From NCBI GenBank assembly GCA_039029935.1, contig JBCCFC010000440.1:1-9693 (forward strand): a stretch of 9,693 nt of DNA, written 5' to 3'. Position numbers and translations under genes: made by a program. Positions 6,365 through 9,693 of the stretch are shown here, piece after piece. The notes beneath the pieces were generated by a model. The model did no database searches. It saw only the letters and a program-made list of their open reading frames with translations, and was not told where the DNA came from. The DNA comes from G039029935 sp039029935 (GTDB lineage Bacteria; Chloroflexota; Anaerolineae; Caldilineales; Caldilineaceae). Positions within the stretch are counted from its first letter, which is position 1, and every line of letters begins with the position of its first letter.

Positions 6365-8161
6365 CTAGTCTTCAGGCAACCCAAAAAAGTCAAACAATTT
6401 TGCAAACGCATTAAACTCCTCCAGCATACTGTATAACACACCATGCTGTTTCAACATTGCCTCTGCTTTTGCTCGATACCCTTGCTTGCAAAAATACCAA
6501 CGTGTCACATCTGCATATCCCTTTTCATTCGCAATCCGCTGTACGCTATCTAAAAATTCACGAATCTCTTTTTCGCCTACAGGGTCCTTCCAATATTTCA
6601 CCTGCACCATCCATGCCCCTATCCCGCCATTGGGAAGTGCATATTCGCAGATCAAATCCATCTCAAAGGGCTTGTTTTTCTGTACAATCCCACCCCGTCG
6701 CTCAATTTTGGTGAACGGTGGCAGGATGACATCTTGGTCCAGATTGAAATATCGTTTGCCTTGCACGGTGCGGCCATCAAACCCACTCAAGATGGCATAG
6801 ACATAGCCCTCGGCCACATGCCCAACAAATTTGTTCACGCTACCCTGCAAAGACAGAAACTCTTGATGCCAATCTTTCAACGCCTCTTTGGGCGACAACT
6901 CTTCAATCTCAAGATAATATTCATATTCAATAAAGCGACGCAACATGGGGTCGCTGGGTCCTTCATGGCTACGTAACCCCACACGCATCACGATATCTAC
7001 CCACTGCAATTTTTCTAGTGAGGCACGCACCGTAGCCTCTGTCTCGCCAATGGTTTTGGCGATCTGCTTGACATCAATGCGCTTCTTAGGGTACTTCGTC
7101 GCCCAAAACATGACCTTACGCGTGGTCAAGCCATCATTGAGCTCTTCGCTATACTTGGCAAATTCAGAGCCGTAGTGATGCCACAACTGTCCCCGTGAGT
7201 TGGTTAGTTCAAATTCGACCACTTTATTCAAGGCATCTAAATTGGGGTATTTTTTGCGTTCTGGGCTTTTCGTAGCCATCAAGCAGTAGACGCTATAGGG
7301 GTAACCCTTTGTTACTTTCCAGACCATCTCTGCAAAGGCTTCATCTGCCTTGAGCTTATACTCCGCCGCAAGACGAAAGACCAGATCATGTGTGTATTTC
7401 TGTGGCAGCGGGTCTACATAATAGAAGCCACCGATACGACCGGAAAGTCCATCGGCCAAGGCGCGGTTGACAAGCAAAGAAACGGCTGACCCAGAGACAA
7501 GCATGGGCGCAACGAGTGACTCGACGGCTGATACATACGCGCCTGTCATTGAGCGGATGCGATCCAGTACTGGATGATGGACCTGTGTCACCATCTGGAA
7601 TTCATCAATAATCACAATGGTGGGCATCTTCTTCTGTTGCGCATACCAAGTTGGGTCCGTCGGTAGCCCACGCGCAAAACTGGCTAAACGATTTGCATCA
7701 TTGTCTACCACAAGACGGTCAAATCGTTGATATAGCTCTTGGAGCAGGTCATCTGCCTGTGGCTCCACAATTTCACGCAGCCTATCCCACTTGTTGGCGA
7801 TGGTAAGCAGTTCTGGCTGACGTAGGCGAAAGGCGGCATAACTGGCGATGTATCCACCAAGGAAGGTTTCGATGTATTCGAGTGTGCTAATCGGCCCTTC
7901 ACGCAGTAAAAAGTCTTCAAAGGTGATAAAAACGGGCAGCACTGTCTGTTGCTTATAAAATAAGTATTCATACAGCTTCATCAAGATCGACGTTTTGCCT
8001 GTCCGCCGTCGCCCAATCAAGGCATGAGTTGATGCGCTTTGTTTGGGAAATTGTGTTGCCCATTCCTGTAGTTCATCAAGAATTTCGTCTCTGTCTACAA
8101 AATGTTCGCTGACAAACTGGGTTCTGGTTTCGCTAGAAAGTTGTTCTGACTGATTTTGCAT
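6365..8161 (-). CDS. ATPase_2-type AAA+ ATPase fused to a PD-(D/E)XK nuclease-like domain
   Basis: Complete 598-residue cytoplasmic protein with no signal peptide or membrane segment. The start is the ATG at 8161, with AGGAG at 8177-8173, an 11-nt spacing. Domains in order: P-loop GRRRTGKT (50-57), Walker B IVIIDEFQ (182-189), sensor-like strand VAPMLVSGS (217-225), winged-helix-like part (about 345-395), and a nuclease-like domain from about 445. The last shows E451 (helix), D502 in FEMDLI and Q520-V-K522 in MVQVKYW, a D...QxK signature as in Mrr-type restriction enzymes and DUF234. ATP-driven DNA recognition with cleavage is inferred, not shown. The protein is a paralogue of the ATPase at 1-1390. 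It is transcribed away from the PPOX gene. Alternatives: a mobile-element or housekeeping ATPase_2 protein with an inactive nuclease fold. ATPase fold near certain; nuclease activity uncertain. Confidence 0.88.
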   Translation of the reverse strand: MQNQSEQLSSETRTQFVSEHFVDRDEILDELQEWATQFPKQSASTHALIGRRRTGKTSILMKLYEYLFYKQQTVLPVFITFEDFLLREGPISTLEYIETFLGGYIASYAAFRLRQPELLTIANKWDRLREIVEPQADDLLQELYQRFDRLVVDNDANRLASFARGLPTDPTWYAQQKKMPTIVIIDEFQMVTQVHHPVLDRIRSMTGAYVSAVESLVAPMLVSGSAVSLLVNRALADGLSGRIGGFYYVDPLPQKYTHDLVFRLAAEYKLKADEAFAEMVWKVTKGYPYSVYCLMATKSPERKKYPNLDALNKVVEFELTNSRGQLWHHYGSEFAKYSEELNDGLTTRKVMFWATKYPKKRIDVKQIAKTIGETEATVRASLEKLQWVDIVMRVGLRSHEGPSDPMLRRFIEYEYYLEIEELSPKEALKDWHQEFLSLQGSVNKFVGHVAEGYVYAILSGFDGRTVQGKRYFNLDQDVILPPFTKIERRGGIVQKNKPFEMDLICEYALPNGGIGAWMVQVKYWKDPVGEKEIREFLDSVQRIANEKGYADVTRWYFCKQGYRAKAEAMLKQHGVLYSMLEEFNAFAKLFDFFGLPED

Positions 8162-8187
8162 CTGTTTATAATCTCCTGTAAGTCAAT

Positions 8188-8217
8188 TTGACGCGCCATG
8201 AGACAATCCACTATACT
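8188..8217 (+). promoter_or_regulatory. Probable promoter of the PPOX gene in the divergent region
   Basis: TTGACG (8188-8193) and TATACT (8212-8217) are separated by 18 nt, giving a leader of about 50 nt before the ATG at 8274. The -35 overlaps a small palindrome (GTCAATTTGAC, 8182-8192). On the opposite strand TATAGT (8215-8210) overlaps the -10, so the ATPase gene may use a divergent overlapping promoter, although its -35 is poor. Confidence 0.5.
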
Positions 8218-8273
8218 TTCGAGTCTAACAGGTGTTCTGTATCGTGTCAAAAGCCATTATAAAGGAGATAACC

Positions 8274-8696
8274 ATGTCAATCATACCAAAAACAGAAATG
8301 ATTGCGTTCTTGCAAGAAGTACGCAACGCCGTCGTCGGGACCATTCGGCGCGATGGTTCACCCCAAATTTCGCCTGTCTGGTACATCTATGAAAACGAGT
8401 GCTTTCACATCAGCATCGGCAAAAATAGTGCCAAGTATCATAACCTCTGTCGTGACCCACGCATCAGCATTTGTGTCGATGGTGGTGCGCAGGATGAACG
8501 GACGGTCATGGCCTATGGCACGGTGCAGATGATTGACGCGGGTGAGCCGGAACAGCTTGCGATGACCCATCGGATGATTTTCCGGTACATTGAAGATGAG
8601 GTCGCTGCACAGGCATATGAGGACAGTATGCAGGGGCGTCCTTCAGTCTTGTTGATTGTCAAACCGGATAAATTGCTGACACAAGATTTGAGGTAA
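8274..8696 (+). CDS. PPOX-class FMN/F420-binding split-barrel protein
   Basis: Small cytoplasmic protein of 140 residues, typical length for the pyridoxamine 5'-phosphate oxidase-like split barrel. The start is the ATG at 8274, with AAAGGAGA at 8261-8268 and ideal spacing; an upstream in-frame start at 8232 would add 14 residues with no site. GTIRRDGSPQISPVW (22-36) and NSAKYHNLCRDPRISICV (51-68) match the flavin/deazaflavin-binding signature of this group, particularly Rv1155-type F420-dependent proteins. RPSVLLIVKPDKL (122-134) is the closing strand. Family function is flavin- or F420-dependent reduction or oxidation of small molecules; substrate and cofactor are not readable here. It does not overlap the next gene, which has its own promoter, so co-transcription is not implied. 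Confidence 0.88.
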   Translation: MSIIPKTEMIAFLQEVRNAVVGTIRRDGSPQISPVWYIYENECFHISIGKNSAKYHNLCRDPRISICVDGGAQDERTVMAYGTVQMIDAGEPEQLAMTHRMIFRYIEDEVAAQAYEDSMQGRPSVLLIVKPDKLLTQDLR

Positions 8697-8726
8697 GCAG
8701 TTTTTGCAGCAAACTCAACCCCTATT

Positions 8727-8755
8727 TTGACAAATTTTGATTCCTGCATTATAGT
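8727..8755 (+). promoter_or_regulatory. Strong sigma-70-type promoter of the LacI-family gene
   Basis: TTGACA (8727-8732) is a perfect -35, followed after exactly 17 nt by TATAGT (8750-8755, 5 of 6). The predicted start near 8762 lies just upstream of the palindrome at 8768-8785. A 10-bp direct repeat AAATTTTGAT (8732-8741 and 8761-8770) brackets the -10. Confidence 0.75.
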
Positions 8756-8767
8756 GCGATAAATTTT

Positions 8768-8785
8768 GATGCACACGTGTGCATC
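8768..8785. promoter_or_regulatory. 18-bp perfect palindrome, probable LacI-family operator
   Basis: GATGCACACGTGTGCATC is an exact palindrome with a central CG, as is common for LacI-family operators. It begins about 6 nt after the predicted transcription start and 60 nt before the GTG of the regulator gene. This is the usual place for repression by the gene's own product. The bound protein is inferred from adjacency. Confidence 0.7.
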
Positions 8786-8844
8786 CTCAATACTGTCAGT
8801 ATGTTTTTCGGTCTGATCCAGACATAGGAACTGACAACCAAATC

Positions 8845-9681
8845 GTGATTACAATCAAAGATATTGCCAAAGAGGCAGATGTTTCGCATACAACCGTTTC
8901 CCGCGCCTTGCGTGGCGACACTCGAATTCCGCCGACGACAACAGAACGAATTGTCCGCCTTGCCGATGAGATGGGGTATGTGCCCAACTCGATTGCTCAA
9001 AGCCTCAACACCCAACGCACATTTACGATTGGTATGTTGGTGACATCGGTGGCCGACCCTACTGTGAGCGACTCACTGGCAGGTGCAGAGCGTGTCGCCC
9101 AAGAGCGTGATTACTGCATCTTTTTGAGTACCTCACAGAATGACCCTGAGCAGGAAATCCAAGTACTCGAGACATTTCAACGTCGTCGTGTTGATGGTAT
9201 AATCGCATTTGCCGCCCATATTGGGGATAAAAATAAGTCGGCCCTCAAACGAATTCAAGTACCGATTGTATTGATGGATAGCCAAGAGGTTGATAGTAGC
9301 CAGCTCACAGTGAAAGTGGACAATGTCATTGGTGCAGGATTGGCGATAGAGCATCTGCTGGAGCAAGGGCATCGGCAGATTGGCTACATTGGGGCATCCG
9401 ACCGACCCTTAACCAATGCCCATCGTTTGTCTGGCTATCGTCAGTGTCTGTCAAAAAGGAAAATAAACGTTGACCCATCATGGATAACCATTCCAGAGGC
9501 AAGCGATGATATTGAGCGTGGATGGCGGGGTATCGATCAATGTTTGGAGGCAGGGGTGACAGCAGTTTTTTGTCACAACGACCAAATTGCGATTGGTGTA
9601 CTCAATGCCTGCTACCACAAAGGCATTTCAATTCCTAGCTCAGCTTGTAGCTGCTGCATCACTAACCGAGATCATGTATAG
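8845..9681 (+). CDS. LacI-family transcriptional regulator, C-terminus aberrant or truncated
   Basis: The most likely start is the GTG at 8845, giving the classic opening VITIKDIAKEADVSHTTVSR; the GTG at 8779 in the same frame falls inside the operator palindrome. A helix-turn-helix spans residues 4-22, a hinge helix 48-56 (NSIAQSLNT), then the periplasmic-binding-protein-like sensor domain. The frame ends after 278 residues. Family matching holds to GISIP (260-264). The next 14 residues, SSACSCCITNRDHV, are unlike any LacI C-terminus, where GISIP is normally followed by a DD(L/I)xVVGFDD-type strand. About 60 residues are missing, including part of the effector-binding subdomain. A frameshift, a deletion or a contig-edge assembly error near 9637 are all possible. 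The effector is unknown; a sugar is usual for the family. The DNA-binding part is sure, the C-terminal part is not. Confidence 0.8.
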   Translation: MITIKDIAKEADVSHTTVSRALRGDTRIPPTTTERIVRLADEMGYVPNSIAQSLNTQRTFTIGMLVTSVADPTVSDSLAGAERVAQERDYCIFLSTSQNDPEQEIQVLETFQRRRVDGIIAFAAHIGDKNKSALKRIQVPIVLMDSQEVDSSQLTVKVDNVIGAGLAIEHLLEQGHRQIGYIGASDRPLTNAHRLSGYRQCLSKRKINVDPSWITIPEASDDIERGWRGIDQCLEAGVTAVFCHNDQIAIGVLNACYHKGISIPSSACSCCITNRDHV

Positions 9682-9693
9682 CAATCCCGAGGG

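Noticed and set aside
8779..8844. GTG at 8779 as start of the LacI-type regulator
   Set aside because: It lies inside the palindrome, has no ribosome-binding site, and adds 22 residues unlike the family; GTG at 8845 gives the standard beginning.

Overview
The window looks like a chromosomal stretch of a Chloroflexota-type bacterium. Two features of the large secreted protein suggest this: a Pro/Thr linker of the PPTPTP type directly after the signal peptide, and a C-terminus ending in YRVFLPITIQ, close to the (V/Y)(F/Y)LP(L/I)(V/I) endings I associate with secreted Chloroflexota proteins. This is a judgement from style, not from a search. Base composition is close to balanced. No rRNA, tRNA or CRISPR array was seen.

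Layout. Positions 1-1390 (minus strand) hold the 5' 463 codons of an AAA+/P-loop ATPase that leaves the window still open. Positions 1391-1747 form a structured intergenic gap with a likely promoter, a 19-bp palindrome, a large stem-loop with 27-nt arms, and a possible small coding remnant. Positions 1748-6055 (minus) encode a 1435-residue secreted beta-rich protein with about ten carboxypeptidase-regulatory-like/Ig-like repeats and a ZU5-like C-terminal region. Positions 6056-6364 hold its ribosome-binding site, a possible promoter and operator, and another hairpin. Positions 6365-8161 (minus) encode a complete 598-residue ATPase, paralogous to the first, with a winged-helix-like region and a C-terminal PD-(D/E)XK nuclease-like domain. 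A short divergent promoter region separates it from a plus-strand gene for a PPOX/FMN-binding split-barrel protein (8274-8696). A LacI-family regulator follows at 8845-9681. It has a textbook promoter and an 18-bp operator-like palindrome, but its protein departs from the family about 60 residues early, close to the window edge.

How the parts may relate. The three minus-strand genes are codirectional but separated by 309 and 357 bp of non-coding DNA, so they are probably separate transcripts. The two ATPases share Walker A spacing, a DEFQ Walker B motif and a VAPMLV(S/T)GS sensor-like strand, and they flank the giant surface protein. The ATPase-nuclease architecture resembles archaeal-type ATPase_2/DUF234 and Mrr-like (D...QxK) proteins, so a genome-defence or mobile-element role is conceivable but unproven. 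The PPOX protein and the regulator look like ordinary neighbours, and the palindrome suggests that the LacI-type protein controls its own gene. The most interesting items are the ATPase pair with its nuclease-like domain, the repeat-built surface protein with an HFS motif, and the broken end of the regulator.
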